Positions 43,831-56,600 of a DNA stretch of 64,000 nucleotides are shown piece after piece. Both the position numbers and the translations under genes were made by a program. The notes beneath the pieces are model-generated. The model worked only from the letters and a program-made list of their open reading frames with translations, did not search any database and was not told the DNA's origin. The stretch covers positions 2,776,001 through 2,840,000 of the forward strand of contig JAHRHY010000005.1 in assembly GCA_019671135.1 (NCBI GenBank). Direction: 5' to 3'. Position 1 is the stretch's first letter; each line of letters begins with the position of its first letter. Source of the stretch: Linnemannia hyalina (Eukaryota; Mortierellomycota; Mortierellomycetes; Mortierellales; Mortierellaceae).

Positions 43831-44407
43831 GTTGATTGTTTGCTGAGCTGGGAATCGTTCGAAAGGATAAAGAAGGAGGAGCTGAAGGTGGGTGAAGGGT
43901 GAATTAGAGTGATCACAAAATAAAAGAGCGACAATAAAGAGAGAATGGATCTATGATGGCGAATTAGAAAGATTGATTCAATAGACGTCACGATCTAGAA
44001 AGATCAAAGCAACGGAGTTGAGACCGTGTGGGATCAAGTCGCTGTTCTCCACATATGCTCAAAATTCGTACTTTATAATGCGCGTTCAATTTATTGCATT
44101 CTTGATACTTGTCAGGTCTTGGGTATTCGGCCCAATAATTCTTGATGAAGAGTTGGTGCTTGGTTCGTTCAATCCCGCACAACAAAATTAAGACATGCGT
44201 TCAACTCGTCGGCAGCTCTACCCCGCCATATGTTAGCCTACCTTAGGCAGACTATGTCACCGTGTACAATAAAATTGCATGATTAAGTAAAGTCAACGAG
44301 CGGTGGTTCCTATTGAAATCTTTTTCTCCCTTCTTCCTCCAAAGCTCTAACCACAATTTTGAACACCAATCCTTCCCTATCCCCATTTACTGTCGCGCCC
44401 CCTCACA
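43831..44407. other. No gene recognised
   Basis: A 65-codon minus-strand ORF at 43988-44185 has no domain I recognise. CT-rich sequence just before 44408 may be the promoter or leader of the next gene. Confidence 0.4.
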
Positions 44408-45294
44408 ATGTCTGAAGTCCCTGTTGTTTGTGATATTCTTGAAGGAACAGTTGGTGGTGACATTAATGTCATGTTCAAGTTCTTTACTGTCAAAACTAAA
44501 TGCTTCTGTGGAAAGGACTTCTCCTCAAAACCCCAACTGAAGCGCCATGTTTTCGGCGCCATGGACCGACTCATATCATGCAAAGGCGAGCCGGCCTTGA
44601 GAAGCAGGCTCATGGAAGAGAGGAGTATTAAAGAACCGCTATTCGAAGCATACTTTTTGCCGCCAACAGGGGTACAGTTTAAGAAAAAAAACATTTTGAT
44701 TGGAGCTGATATCATACTTCAGTTAGGTTCAAACTAAACCTCTTGAGATTTTTTTTTCCTGTTTTGTTTGTTCACACGCAGCATGAGTTTCAGATGCTCA
44801 AGGCTCAGGTCCATCGAATGATTGAGTCGCAAGAACAAGCACACAAATACTTCAAACTTCAAGAATCAAGGAAGGCCATTATGGCGCCAAAGGACGATCA
44901 AGCGCCTCCATCAGTGCACGCAACCTCCCCTCAACAAGGACAACACCCCTCCTCGCCCCTTCAAGAACACACTCCCCCGACTCAGAAGGAGCCTACCCCG
45001 TCTACATCCTCATTCCAAGAAACCTCCATCTCCCACCCTTCATCTCAGCACACCTCCCTCCCCACCCACTCAACCGACGTATCGTCTGTCAGTTCCTCTT
45101 CCACTAACTCCCCCTCCCCGTCTAGTGATGGACAAAATTCACAGCACAGTGTGATGAGTTTCTCATATCCTGTCCAAACAAGCACACCAAGAAATGGGGA
45201 ACGAGCTTATTCTTCCACTGCCAGCCCCAGCCCAACTTATGAATATGTTGACTCCACTCCCACTGCCAGCCCCAGCCGATCTTCAGAAACATAA
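44408..45294 (+). CDS. Hypothetical two-exon protein with a zinc-finger-like motif (unit 1)
   Basis: Exon 1 is 44408-44671 (MSEVPVVCDILEGTVGG...). Inferred intron 44672-44781 has GTACAG donor, AACTAAAC branch site, long T-rich tract and CACACGCAG acceptor; it keeps frame. Exon 2 is 44782-45294, about 170 codons. Exon 1 has CFCGKDFSSKPQLKRHVF, a C2H2-like start with Cys-x-Cys and His; the second pair is poorly formed. Exon 2 starts with a helical, Gln-rich stretch (EFQMLKAQVHRMIESQEQ) and ends in a Ser/Pro/Thr-rich tail. Function unknown. It is present in all three repeat units. Without the intron, exon 1 would read on to a stop at 44737 (109 codons). Confidence 0.55.
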
Positions 45295-46500
45295 CCAACA
45301 AGCAACATATAAACTTTAGTAGTAGCAATCGTAGTTCTTATTAAAAACACAATCTTTCAGCACACACGCTATTGTTTGCTTGTTCATTCGTTAACTCTCC
45401 CTCTGTTCCCCTCAGCCTCGTTCTAGTCATGGCCATGACCTGTCGCAGGAATTCCTGTTTCATCCGTAACCATACAAACAGTGAAAAATAAGGGAAGGTC
45501 TCAGCCGTACACAAGCCAAACACAGAGCACAACCAGCCAAAAAAAAATTAAGGGGAATGCATGTGCATGTCTTGGACCTACACAACCAAAACACATGGAC
45601 AACAGGGTAAACAAAACAAAACAACAGAGATCCCAATCTTTATGAGACGCTCGGTCCCAAGCCATATACAATGCAAGAGAGTATTAAGTAAAGAAGAACA
45701 ACCATATGCTTTGCAAGTGTGGATCGATGATGTTAGCGGCTCTTGGTTCTCATTCCTTTCTTCTCACCTCCATCTCTTATTTTCTACGCCCAATCTGCCG
45801 TGTCTTATGTATCTGTGATAACCAACACGTTGGTGTTGCTGTTGGGATGCAAACCTGGGAGAGCATGCGCTCGTAGAGGTTGATTGGGTAAATCATCGGG
45901 CACGAACCATTTTGCTCAAGAAAATGGAAGAAAGACCATGGAGGAGCAAGGAAGAAAGCAGACATACATCGCCATTAGACTTTCCATCCGCGCTTTTGCA
46001 ACAAGTGTTGAAGGACTATCACACCTGCCTTATCTTGTTTAAGCCTTCAGAGGTTGTCATAGACTGTTTATGCACGCTGTCTTCGTGGTGACATTGAACT
46101 CTTATTATTTTTGGCCTTCTCTTCATCCCTCTCCCTCTCTTCTGTTCTTCTCTCTCCCTTAAGTCTCTTATTTTTATCTTGAGTTGACGATGGACCTGGT
46201 ATTTTCTTGATGTTTCACACTGTTGTTTGTGGTTCAATTGATTTTTGCTTTTTTGCATAATTTCTTGGCTAAGAAAAAGGGTATGCAGATGGTCGGAATA
46301 GCTTGCCTTGTCCGTTTGTACTCTCTGCTTCATTGGAGTGCACATGCGCGAAAGAACGCGTATGGACAGGGTGAAACCTACCGGGGAATAAGAAAGGAAA
46401 GGTGATGAAAGGGAGAAGGGCAAGAGCGCCATTGTCATCAAACATGCGTACACCTCGACCCATTTGCATGGAGCTGTAACCCAAGTCTGACTTTTTGTTC
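45295..46500. other. No gene recognised (unit 1)
   Basis: Short ORFs only, none with a domain I recognise; single-base differences between units break most of them, which argues against coding. Confidence 0.4.
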
Positions 46501-48175
46501 CTTCCCGTATTTTAAATTGTCATACATCCATCCATCCTCCACTTTGCCTTTTGCTCTTCGAACACTCAACCCTTTTCTTTCTTTTTGCTCCTTCCTTCCC
46601 TTTCACACGCTCTCTCCCTTGTCGCTCTCTCCTTCCTCTCCCTTCACTTGTTTTTTCCTTTTCTATTTGCCTCCCTCCTCGTCAACACTCCACCATTTCT
46701 CTACTTTTGTTCAGCTTCCCTACACCCTCCTTCCCTGCTACCCCTCCTTCCCTTCCTTCCACTCCTCCTTCCCCCTTTCCCCTCCCACCACTTCATTTGT
46801 ATTATCTCCTACTTTTAGATACACCGCACCCTCTGGTCACTCCTTCTTTGAGTACAAAATCAGAGAGGTCACATTTTTTTCCGTCAAGGTATGAGATAGA
46901 TTGAATGCATATATATAGCCGTGTGTTTAGTTCATAATAAACTGTCTATGTTGCTTATTTTGTTCATCCAGGCATAACACATTTGACAAAGAGACAATGG
47001 AGCAAATAAGCATTGTGTGGGATCTCGAGCACAATGAAACAGTTGATTTGATTCTTTTCCCTCTTCTCTTTCTCTTTTTTCTTTTTTTATTTTCGTCTTT
47101 TTTCTTGGTCTTTTTTCTAATTTCTTATTTCTTATTTCTTATTTCTTATTTCTTATTTCATATTTCTTATTTCTTATTTCATATTTCTTATTTCTTATTT
47201 CTTATTTTCTATTTCGTACCGTGAATAAAAAGAAAGAACAAAGAAAGGGACGAGATATGAAAAAAGGCGAACCGAATGGCAATTCATACACAGTGAAGAG
47301 TTGGGAGGTAAGGTTGACTGTGTTTCGACTCGGCAAGATTGAAGTAAGAATGGGTGTAAAAAAGGCTTTTTTTTTTTGCAATGTTGCCTACGTTTGACTA
47401 CAATGCCTACATTGGCTATGTGCAGATGGATGAAAATTATCCTTATAGGAGCTAAAAGGCAAGGTCTATTGGCATCAAATTCATGCATGCATGTATGTTT
47501 CACATCTGTCTCGTCCAGGGTAAAGTCCATGGCATAGGAACATAACAATAAAATTATGCTAACATCCATGTATTCTTTGCCTTCATTGCCTTCACTGCCT
47601 TTGCATGTGTTGTCTTTTTTTTTTGGATCCTTTTTTATTTTTTTTTGGCCTACATTGCCTACGTTGGCTATGTACAGATGAATGAAAATTATCCTGATGG
47701 CAGCTAGAGGGGCAAGACCTGTTGGCATTAAGATTCATGTATGCATGCATGTCTCTCATCTGTCTCATCCAGTGTGAAGTCCATGGCATGCGAATATAAC
47801 AATAAAAATACGCCAGCAACCGTGTGTCCTTTGCCTTCATTGCCTTCATTGCCTTTGCATTTGTTTGTGTTTTTTTTTTTTTTTTAGGAGGGAGAGAAAG
47901 ATAAAGAGAGAGAGAGAGGGAGGCAAGGAGAAAAGAGAGAAAGACAAAGACAGAGAGAGAGAGAAAGATAGAGAGAGAGAGAAAGATAAAGAGAGAGAGA
48001 GAGAGAGAGGGAGAGAGAGGGAGAGAGAGGTAGACAAAGAGAGGAAGTTAAAGAAAGATAGAGGGAGTGTCAAAGAAAGAGAGAAGGAGTGTCAAAGAAA
48101 GAGAGAAGGAGTGTCAAAGAGAGATGAAGACTAAGAGAGGGAGAGGGAGTCAAAGATAGAGAGAGACAAAGGTGA
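46500..48175. repeat. Low-complexity block: CT-rich, (TTATTTC)n, duplicated 220-bp module, (GA)n
   Basis: CT-rich tract about 46540-46800; heptamer (TTATTTC)n with TTATTTCA variants about 47119-47211; a diverged direct repeat of about 215-220 bp (47398-47612 and 47650-47870); GA/AGAGAAAGAT-rich tract about 47880-48170. ORFs in this block are low-complexity artefacts. Confidence 0.85.
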
Positions 48176-48616
48176 GAGGATAAAATGGAATGAGGGCTAC
48201 TTGAACAAAGTCTATAGTGATCATCCTCCAGCGGGGTATCAAGCAAGGCGTGCAAGTAACAAAACCCGCAGACGAGAAAAATGGTGGAGTGTGTGTATAT
48301 GGACATTTTTTAGTGTTATTTGGGGTGCCTGAAATGGTCAAGAGGGATCACTGAACAGCCGATGGTGTCTGAATTTGACTCTTTGACGAGAATCTCGATG
48401 CACGGCGAGGAAAGGAGAAGTCCATTGAGAACGACGGGTAGCACTGGTCAAATGATCTTTTTGCCAGCAGCGCGGCAAAAAGAAAGAGCAAAAAGCATTT
48501 CTATTCTGACAGGGTGTTTTGATTTCCATCCATGCTCCTGTTCAAACAGGACCCTGTTAGAATTGAAAAAAGACCAAAAACATATGGCAGAATTGTTTTT
48601 GAAAAACCCCTGTCAG

Positions 48617-48651
48617 ACACCCCCTGTTAATTTTGCGCTGACAGGGGGTGT
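48617..48651. repeat. 11-bp inverted repeat next to a Gypsy-A breakpoint
   Basis: ACACCCCCTGT (48617-48627), 13-nt loop, ACAGGGGGTGT (48641-48651). The truncated Gypsy-A sequence begins about 17 bp further on. CAGGGTGTTTTG and AACAGGACCCTG motifs occur just upstream (48507-48560). Same in unit 2 (56971-57005). Confidence 0.85.
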
Positions 48652-48667
48652 TAGAATAACCGAGTCG

Positions 48668-49600
48668 CCTCCGCTTGTCGTCTCCGGCGATGAGGAGTAC
48701 GAGGTTGAGGCCATTTTGGATTCACGGATCAGGCGCAACCACCTTGAATACTATATACATTGGAGAGGCTACCCCGTATCCGAACGAACCTGGGAACCGG
48801 CCGCCTGTGTCAAGAATTCCCCGGACCTTGTTCGCGAGTTCCATCTGCAACACCCTCACAAACCCAGCCAAAGGCCTCTTGGAACTCGGCCCTAGAGGGG
48901 GAGGTTGTCACGAGACAAGAGCTTGCTCTTGTGACTTCGCCCTAAGGAGGCCTTTCAAGTCCAAATTATCATATGGTGTTTGTTACATCTCTGCAGATCT
49001 TGACGATATCCACCGCGTCCATTAGAGGAGAGTGTATGTATGATATCAACCATTTAAAACAACCACTGTAACATTCCTTGCGCGATTATCCTACTAAACA
49101 CAACTACATTCTCCAAACAACAAAGTCTTCTTATTTTTCGCTCACCAATATCTTGAATGTGTTCATCTACTATTAAACTGTAACCCTCACTGCAAGATTC
49201 GACAGAGTAGTTCTTGTATGTGATCATCTAAAGCACTTGCACTCTCAACTGTATCTTTGTCGTGAAATACAGGGGAGAGATTACATTTTAAAAATTCTTG
49301 TGCTGTCTATTGCTATTTTATCCTATGTTCTGTTGCCGACTGTGAAGAGATATATCAGCTATGGAAGTCAACACTCCGTTCCTTGGGCTTTGGATATTTT
49401 TTATATGCTTTTTTATATCCTCTGCACATGAAGGGGCCGCTAACGAGTATAAAAGGGCCTTAGATAGCAAATCTATAGCTCTTTACTTGGTATCGCCAAT
49501 ACAACATACTCTATAACCTATTCCTTATACTCATTTCTTAGTCCTTGATCAAGGTTCTCTTTATCTACTTCATTCTATTGCTTGGTCTGCTTTCTTGACA
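48668..49600 (+). mobile_element. Gypsy-A 3' fragment (chromodomain and LTR) with MITE H, unit 1
   Basis: Contains the last ~75 codons of pol (EYEVEAILDSRI... stop at 48895), the purine tract, and the LTR 48906-49600, which is 197 bp plus MITE H (495) and its TAA (3). 5' truncated at 48668. The LTR end at 49600 abuts the 5'-truncated Cys/His gene of unit 2. Confidence 0.92.
48946..49440 (+). mobile_element. MITE copy H (495 bp, TSD TAA) inside an LTR
   Basis: Flanked by TAA at 48943-48945 and 49441-49443. It sits only a few bases upstream of the LTR's TATAAAAG box, so any U3 signals 5' of the box are moved away by 495 bp. It has its own substitutions (CTTGCACTC, TTGCCGACTGTG). Confidence 0.93.
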
Positions 49601-51344
49601 CAAACATACTGTGGGCGTCATCAAGATCAAGATAGAGGTCATATAAAACGTGGTAACAAGAATGCACCTGTCGTTACGCGTCCCAAGTCTTCCAAGGCTT
49701 TAAAGAAGACACATACTTCTAAGTTTGTATCATCTGATGACGATATGACTTCCGAGGATGAAGAGCCGTCCGACGATGATGATGAAGAAGGTAAAATTGC
49801 CGTCTCCTTTCCGTTGAGTCCAAAGGTAGTTGACATAACGTCCAAGAAAAATGTACCACTCGCTAATACAGGCATATGGATGCGTTATGCAACTAATCCA
49901 GTTTTTCTGTATGCAAAGAACTTTACTGTAAATGGCAAGTACATTATTAAGCTGAAGGAAAAGGATCTCTACATTGTATTGTGTCCACCTGAGCTCATGG
50001 GCAAAAATCTTCCTGTACCGGAAATATCTGAAAAAGAGGCACGTATATTACAAAAGATGGGACTCCAAGAGGCAACTCCTGCAGATGTAGAAAAAATAGA
50101 AGAGTCTTCTGCTGATGATAAGAAGAAGACTCTTCGAAAGAAAAGGCCTTCAAAGATGCCCAAAAATGCAGAGCCATCTTCTAATGTAGACGTTTCTAAG
50201 GATGGAAAAGATGAACATACATTTGCACTGGCCACAACGGTGCATAACATTAGATCAGAGTAAGACATAGCACGTGCGAAGGACAGAGGATGGATGATTC
50301 ATCCTAATAACGACATGCTTGAGTATGCAACTAAGTTTACGATGAATGGCAAGTACATTGTCAGGCTATCTGGAAAGAATACATACGTTGGCCTGTTTAC
50401 GCTTGATGCTCTGCGCGGTGTTGGTGATGTTCCAGAGTTGGATATCTTGGAACGCTCCATGCTTAGCAAGATGAAACTTCAACCATTGTCTGATGAAGAG
50501 AGAAAGACGCTATTCAATGAGGAGATCGAAGTAGAAGAAGAAGTACCAGTAGAAGGACCAACAGATAAATCCAAGGTGATATGGAAAAAAACTTAACAAG
50601 TACTTGGAATATTCCGAGAATGTACTTGTAAATGGAATGCACATTCTCAAGATGCGCAAAAAAGACACTGTAATCGGCTTGATGACTGATGACCATATTG
50701 CTGCAGAGAATGTAGAGTGTCATTCTCTTAGCCAGAAGGAAAAAGAGAAGTTGTTTGCTATGGGATTTAAACCGCATGAGCATAAGCAAAGCTTGCCACA
50801 GAAAGATGAGAGCACATGTGAGGATGATAAAGATGCTGAGGGCGATAAAGATGCTGAGGGCGATAAAGATGCTGAGGATGACAAAGATGCGGTGGGTGAT
50901 AAAGATGCTGAAGATGACAAAGATGCTGAGGGTGATAACGATGCTGAGGATGACAAAGATGCTGAGGGTGATAACGATGCTGAAGATGATAAAGATGCTG
51001 AGGATGATAAAGATGCTGAGGATGTTATGTGGAAAAGGTACCCTAAAGATAAAAGCTCCTCGGGTATAATCGTCATAGATAAAGACGAAATTAAATGGAC
51101 AACATGTTCGTTTGACAAGAAGCATGAATATGCAACCAACTACCTTTTCGACGGATGTCATCTGCTCAAGAGGTACGAAGAGGACATTATTGTTGGACTG
51201 CTGTATAAGATACCTGCAAACGGTGACAGTAACTATAGTCGAGACAAATTTACCAACAACAAACAAAAGCAGAAGTTAATTGCCATGGGGTTCACGATCG
51301 AGGAATTGCCTAAATTGTACTCTCCAGATGTAAAGTTTTGGTAG
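49601..51344 (+). pseudogene. Cys/His repeat gene copy in unit 2 (5' truncated, stop and frameshift)
   Basis: Starts in mid-codon cluster at the Gypsy-A LTR end, so the promoter and first Cys cluster are missing. It lacks the 189-bp acidic segment of unit 1. A TAA replaces AAA at about 50261-50263 (after NIRSE), and one extra A near 50590 shifts the frame. The rest matches unit 1. Confidence 0.88.
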
Positions 51345-51467
51345 TTGTTGAGACAGATGAAGAGTAGATATTTTAAAAACTATCCAATTGTCAACAGTTG
51401 GCATTTGTGGTTGTATATATAGCATGAACTTTTTAAAAATGTAACATGTCTTCGACACTTCCACCTA

Positions 51468-51962
51468 GGAGGCCTTTCAAGTCCAAATTATCATATGGTG
51501 TTTGTTACATCTCTGCAGATCTTGACGATATCCACCGCGTCCATTAGAGGAGAGTGTATGTATGATATCAACCATTTAAAACAACCACTGTAACATTCCT
51601 TGCGCGATTATCCTACTAAACACAACTACATTCTCCAAACAACAAAGTCTTCTTATTTTTCGCACACCAAACTCTTGAATATGTCCATCTACTATTAACC
51701 TGTAACCCTCACTGCAAGATTCGACAGAGTAGTTCTTGTATGTGATCATCTAAAGCACTTGTATTCCCAACTGTATCTTTGTCGTGAAATACAGGGGAGA
51801 GATTACATTTTAAAAATTCTTGTGCTGTCTATTGCTATTTTATTCTGTGTTCTGTTGCCCACTATGAAGAGATATGCCAGTTATGGAAGTCAACACTCCG
51901 TTCCTTGGACTTTGGATATTTTTTATATGCCTTTTTATATCCTCTGCACATGAAGGGGCCGC
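51468..51962 (+). mobile_element. MITE copy G' (unit 2)
   Basis: Same position, same non-matching flanks (CTA / TAA) and same mixed subtype as copy G. Confidence 0.9.
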
Positions 51963-51965
51963 TAA

Positions 51966-52187
51966 GTGGCCTTAAATGAAATGGCGCACGAGATTCGTCC
52001 TCGTCTCCGTTGAGATCTTCCTAGGTCAGCCAGGATGGGGCTCAGGGATGTTTTCCTTTTCCTCGTTCCTGATCCTGACCGCTGATGAGACAGAGATCCG
52101 AAGGTTGCATGCAACTGCTCTGGTTGAATTTCCATGTCGAAGCTGTTCTACGGCAGTCTCTTTAATGGATCGTGCAAGAGGCTTCAT
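51966..52187 (-). pseudogene. Tc1/mariner-like transposase relic (unit 2)
   Basis: Copy of 43609-43830 with the same two stops, so decay preceded the duplication. Confidence 0.58.
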
Positions 52188-52764
52188 GTTGATTGTTTGC
52201 TGAGCTGGGAATCGTTCGAAAGGATAAAGAAGGAGGAGCTGAAGGTGGGTGAAGGGTGAATTAGAGTGATCACAAAATAAAAGAGCGACAATAAAGAGAG
52301 AATGGATCTATGATGGCGAATTAGAAAGATTGATTCAATAGACGTCACGATCTAGAAAGATCAAAGCAACGGAGTTGAGACCGTGTGGGATCAAGTCGCT
52401 GTTCTCCACATATGCTCAAAATTCGTACTTTATAATGCGCGTTCAATTTATTGCATTCTTGATACTTGTCAGGTCTTGGGTATTCGGCCCAATAATTCTT
52501 GATGAAGAGTTGGTGCTTGGTTCGTTCAATCCCGCACAACAAAATTAAGACATGCGTTCAACTCGTCGGCAGCTCTACCCCGCCATATGTTAGCCTACCT
52601 TAGGCAGACTATGTCACCGTGTACAATAAAATTGCATGATTAAGTAAAGTCAACGAGCGGTGGTTCCTATTGAAATCTTTTTCTCCCTTCTTCCTCCAAA
52701 GCTCTAACCACAATTTTGAACACCAATCCTTCCCTATCCCCATTTACTGTCGCGCCCCCTCACA

Positions 52765-53652
52765 ATGTCTGAAGTCCCTGTTGTTTGTGATATTCTTGAA
52801 GGAACAGTTGGTGGTGACATTAATGTCATGTTCAAGTTCTTTACTGTCAAAACTAAATGCTTCTGTGGAAAGGACTTCTCCTCAAAACCCCAACTGAAGC
52901 GCCATGTTTTCGGCGCCATGGACCGACTCATATCATGCAAAGGCGAGCCGGCCTTGAGAAGCAGGCTCATGGAAGAGAGGAGTATTAAAGAACCGCTATT
53001 CGAAGCATACTTTTTGCCGCCAACAGGGGTACAGTTTAAGAAAAAAAACATTTTGATTGGAGCTGATATCATACTTCAGTTAGGTTCAAACTAAACCTCT
53101 TGAGATTTTTTTTTCCTGTTTTTGTTTGTTCACACGCAGCATGAGTTTCAGATGCTCAAGGCTCAGGTCCATCGAATGATTGAGTCGCAAGAACAAGCAC
53201 ACAAGTACTTCAAACTTCAAGAATCAAGGAAGGCCATTATGGCGCCAAAGGACGATCAAGCGCCTCCATCAGTGCACGCAACCTCCCCTCAACAAGGACA
53301 ACACCCCTCCTCGCCCCTTCAAGAACACACTCCCCCGACTCAGAAGGAGCCTACCCCGTCTACATCCTCATTCCAAGAAACCTCCATCTCCCACCCTTCA
53401 TCTCAGCACACCTCCCTCCCCACCCACTCAACCGACGTATCGTCTGTCAGTTCCTCTTCCACTAACTCCCCCTCCCCGTCTAGTGATGGACAAAATTCAC
53501 AGCACAGTGTGATGAGTTTCTCATATCCTGTCCAAACAAGCACACCAAGAAATGGGGAACGAGCTTATTCTTCCACTGCCAGCCCCAGCCCAACTTATGA
53601 ATATGTTGACTCCACTCCCACTGCCAGCCCCAGCCGATCTTCAGAAACATAA
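52765..53652 (+). CDS. Hypothetical two-exon zinc-finger-like protein (unit 2)
   Basis: Exons 52765-53028 and 53140-53652, coding for the same protein as unit 1. The intron is one base longer, in a T run. Confidence 0.53.
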
Positions 53653-56600
53653 CCAACAAGCAACATATAAACTTTAGTAGTAGCAATCGTAGTTCTTATT
53701 AAAAAACACAATCCTTTCAGCACACACGCTATTGTTTGCTTGTTCATTCGTTAACTCTCCCTCTGTTCCCCTCAGCCTCGTTCTAGTCATGGCCATGACC
53801 TGTCGCAGGAATTCCTGTTTCATCCGTAACCATACAAACAGTGAAAAATAAGGGAAGGTCTCAGCCGTACACAAGCCAAACACAGAGCACAAACCAGCCA
53901 AAAAAAAAATTAAGGGGAATGCATGTGCATGTCTTGGACCTACACAACCAAAACACATGGACAACAGGGTAAACAAAACAAAACAACAGAGATCCCAATC
54001 TTTATGAGACGCTCGGTCCCAAGCCATATACAATGCAAGAGAGTATTAAGTAAAGAAGAACAACCATATGCTTTGCAAGTGTGGATCGATGATGTTAGCG
54101 GCTCTTGGTTCTCATTCCTTCTTCTCACCTCCATCTCTTATTTTCTACGCCCAATCTGCAGTGTCTTATGTATCTGTGATAACCAACACGTTGGTGTTGC
54201 TGTTGGGATGCAAAACCTGGGAGAGCATGCGCTCGTAGAGGTTGATTGGGTAAATCATCGGGCACGAACCATTTTGCTCAAGAAAATGGAAGAAAGGACC
54301 ATGGAGGAGCAAGGAAGAAAGCAGACATACATCGCCATTAGAACTTTCCATCCGCGCTTTTGCAACAAGTGTTGAAGGACTATCACACCTGCCTTATCTT
54401 GTTTAAAGCCTTCAGAGGTTGTCATAGACTGTTTATGCACGCTGTCTTCGTGGTGACATTGAAACTCTTATTATTTTTGGCCTTCTCTTCATCCCTCTCC
54501 CTCTCTTCTGTTCTTCTCTCTCCTTAAGTCTCTTATTTTTATCTTGAGTTGACGATGGACCTGGTATTTCTTGATGTTTCACACTGTTGTTTGTGGTTCA
54601 ATTGATTTTGCTTTTTTGCATAATTTCTTGGCTAAGAAAAAGGGTATGCAGATGGTCGGAATAGCTTAGCCTTGTCCGTTTGTTACTCTCTGCTTCATTG
54701 GAGTGCACATGCGCGAAAGAACGCGTATGGACAGGGTGAAACCTACGGGGAATAAGAAAGGAAAGGTGATGAAAGGGAGAAGGGCAAGAGCGCCATTGTC
54801 ATCAAACATGCGTACACCTCGACCCATTTGCATTGAGCTGTACCCAAGTCTGACTTTTTTGTTCCTTCCCGTATTTTAAATGTCATACCCATCCATCCAC
54901 CATCCTCCACTTTGCCTTTTGCTCTTCGAACACTCAACCCTTTTCTTTCTTTTTGCTCCTTCCTTCCCTTTCACACGCTCTCTCCCTTGTCGCTCTCTCC
55001 TTCCTTTCCCTTCACTTTTTTTTCCTTTTCTATTTGCCTCCCTCCTCGTCAACACTCCACCATTTCTCTACTTTTGTTCAGCTTCCCTACACCCTCCTTC
55101 CCTGCTACCCCTCCTTCCCTTCCTTCCACTCCTCCTTCCCCCTTTCCCCTCCCACCACTTCATTTGTATTATCTCCTACTTTTAGATACACCGCCCTCTG
55201 GTCACTCCTTCTTTGAGTACAAAATCAGAGAGGTCACATTTTTTTCCGTCAAGGTATGAGATAGATTGAATGCATATATATAGCCGTGTGTTTAGTTCAT
55301 AATAAACTGTCTATGTTGCTTATTTTGTTCATCCAGGCATAACACATTTGACAAAGAGACAATGGAGCAAATAAGCATTGTGTGGGATCTCGAGCACAAT
55401 GAAACAGTTGATTTGATTCTTTTCCCTCTTCTCTTTCTCTTTTTTCTTTTTTTATTTTCGTCTTTTTTCTTGGTCTTTTTTCTAATTTCTTTTCTTATTT
55501 CTTATTTCTTATTCTTATTTCATATTTCTTATTTCTTATTTCATATTCTATTTCTTATTTCTTATTTTCTATTTCGTACCGTGAATAAAAAGAAAGAACA
55601 AAGAAAGGGACGAGATATGAAAAAAGGCGAACCGAATGGCAATTCATACACAGTGAAGAGTTGGGAGGTAAGGTTGACTGTGTTTCGACTCGGCAGATTG
55701 AAGTAAGAATGGGTGTAAAAAAGGCTTTTTTTTTTTGCAATGTTGCCTACGTTTGACTACAATGCCTACATTGGCTATGTGCAGATGGATGAAAATTATC
55801 CTTATAGGAGCTAAAAGGCAAGGTCTATTGGCATCAAATTCATGCATGCATGTATGTTTCACATCTGTCTCGTCCAGGGTAAAGTCCATGGCATAGGAAC
55901 ATAACAATAAAATTATGCTAACATCCATGTATTCTTTGCCTTCATTGCCTTCACTGCCTTTGCATGTGTTGTCTTTTTTTTTTGGATCCTTTTTTATTTT
56001 TTTTTGGCCTACATTGCCTACGTTGGCTATGTACAGATGAATGAAAATTATCCTGATGGCAGCTAGAGGGGCAAGACCTGTTGGCATTAAGATTCATGTA
56101 TGCATGGATGTCTCTCATCTGTCTCATCCAGTGTGAAGTCCATGGCATGCGAATATAACAATAAAAATACGCCAGCAACCGTGTGTCCTTTGCCTTCATT
56201 GCCTTCATTGCCTTTGCATTTGTTTGTGTTTTTTTTTTTTTTTAGGAGGGAGAGAAAGATAAAGAGAGAGAGAGAGGGAGGCAAGGAGAAAAGAGAGAAA
56301 GACAAAGACAGAGAGAGAGAGAAAGATAGAGAGAGAGAGAAAGATAAAGAGAGAGAGAGAGAGAGAGGGAGAGAGAGGGAGAGAGAGGTAGACAAAGAGA
56401 GGAAGTTAAAGAAAGATAGAGGGAGTGTCAAGAAAGAGAAGGAGTGTCAAAGAAAGAGAGAAGGAGTGTCAAAGAGAGATGAAGACTAAGAGAGGGAGAG
56501 GGAGTCAAAGATAGAGAGAGACAAAGGTGAGAGGATAAAATGGAATGAGGGCTACTTGAACAAAGTCTATAGTGATCATCCTCCAGCGGGGTATCAAGCA

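Noticed and set aside
46517..46904. Overlapping Phe/Leu/Ser/Pro ORFs on the plus strand
   Set aside because: All three frames are open because of a CT-rich tract; length changes between units shift them freely.
47846..48134. Arg/Glu/Lys-rich ORF and Ser/Leu-rich ORF on the opposite strand
   Set aside because: Products of a GA-rich tract; no domain, no start context.
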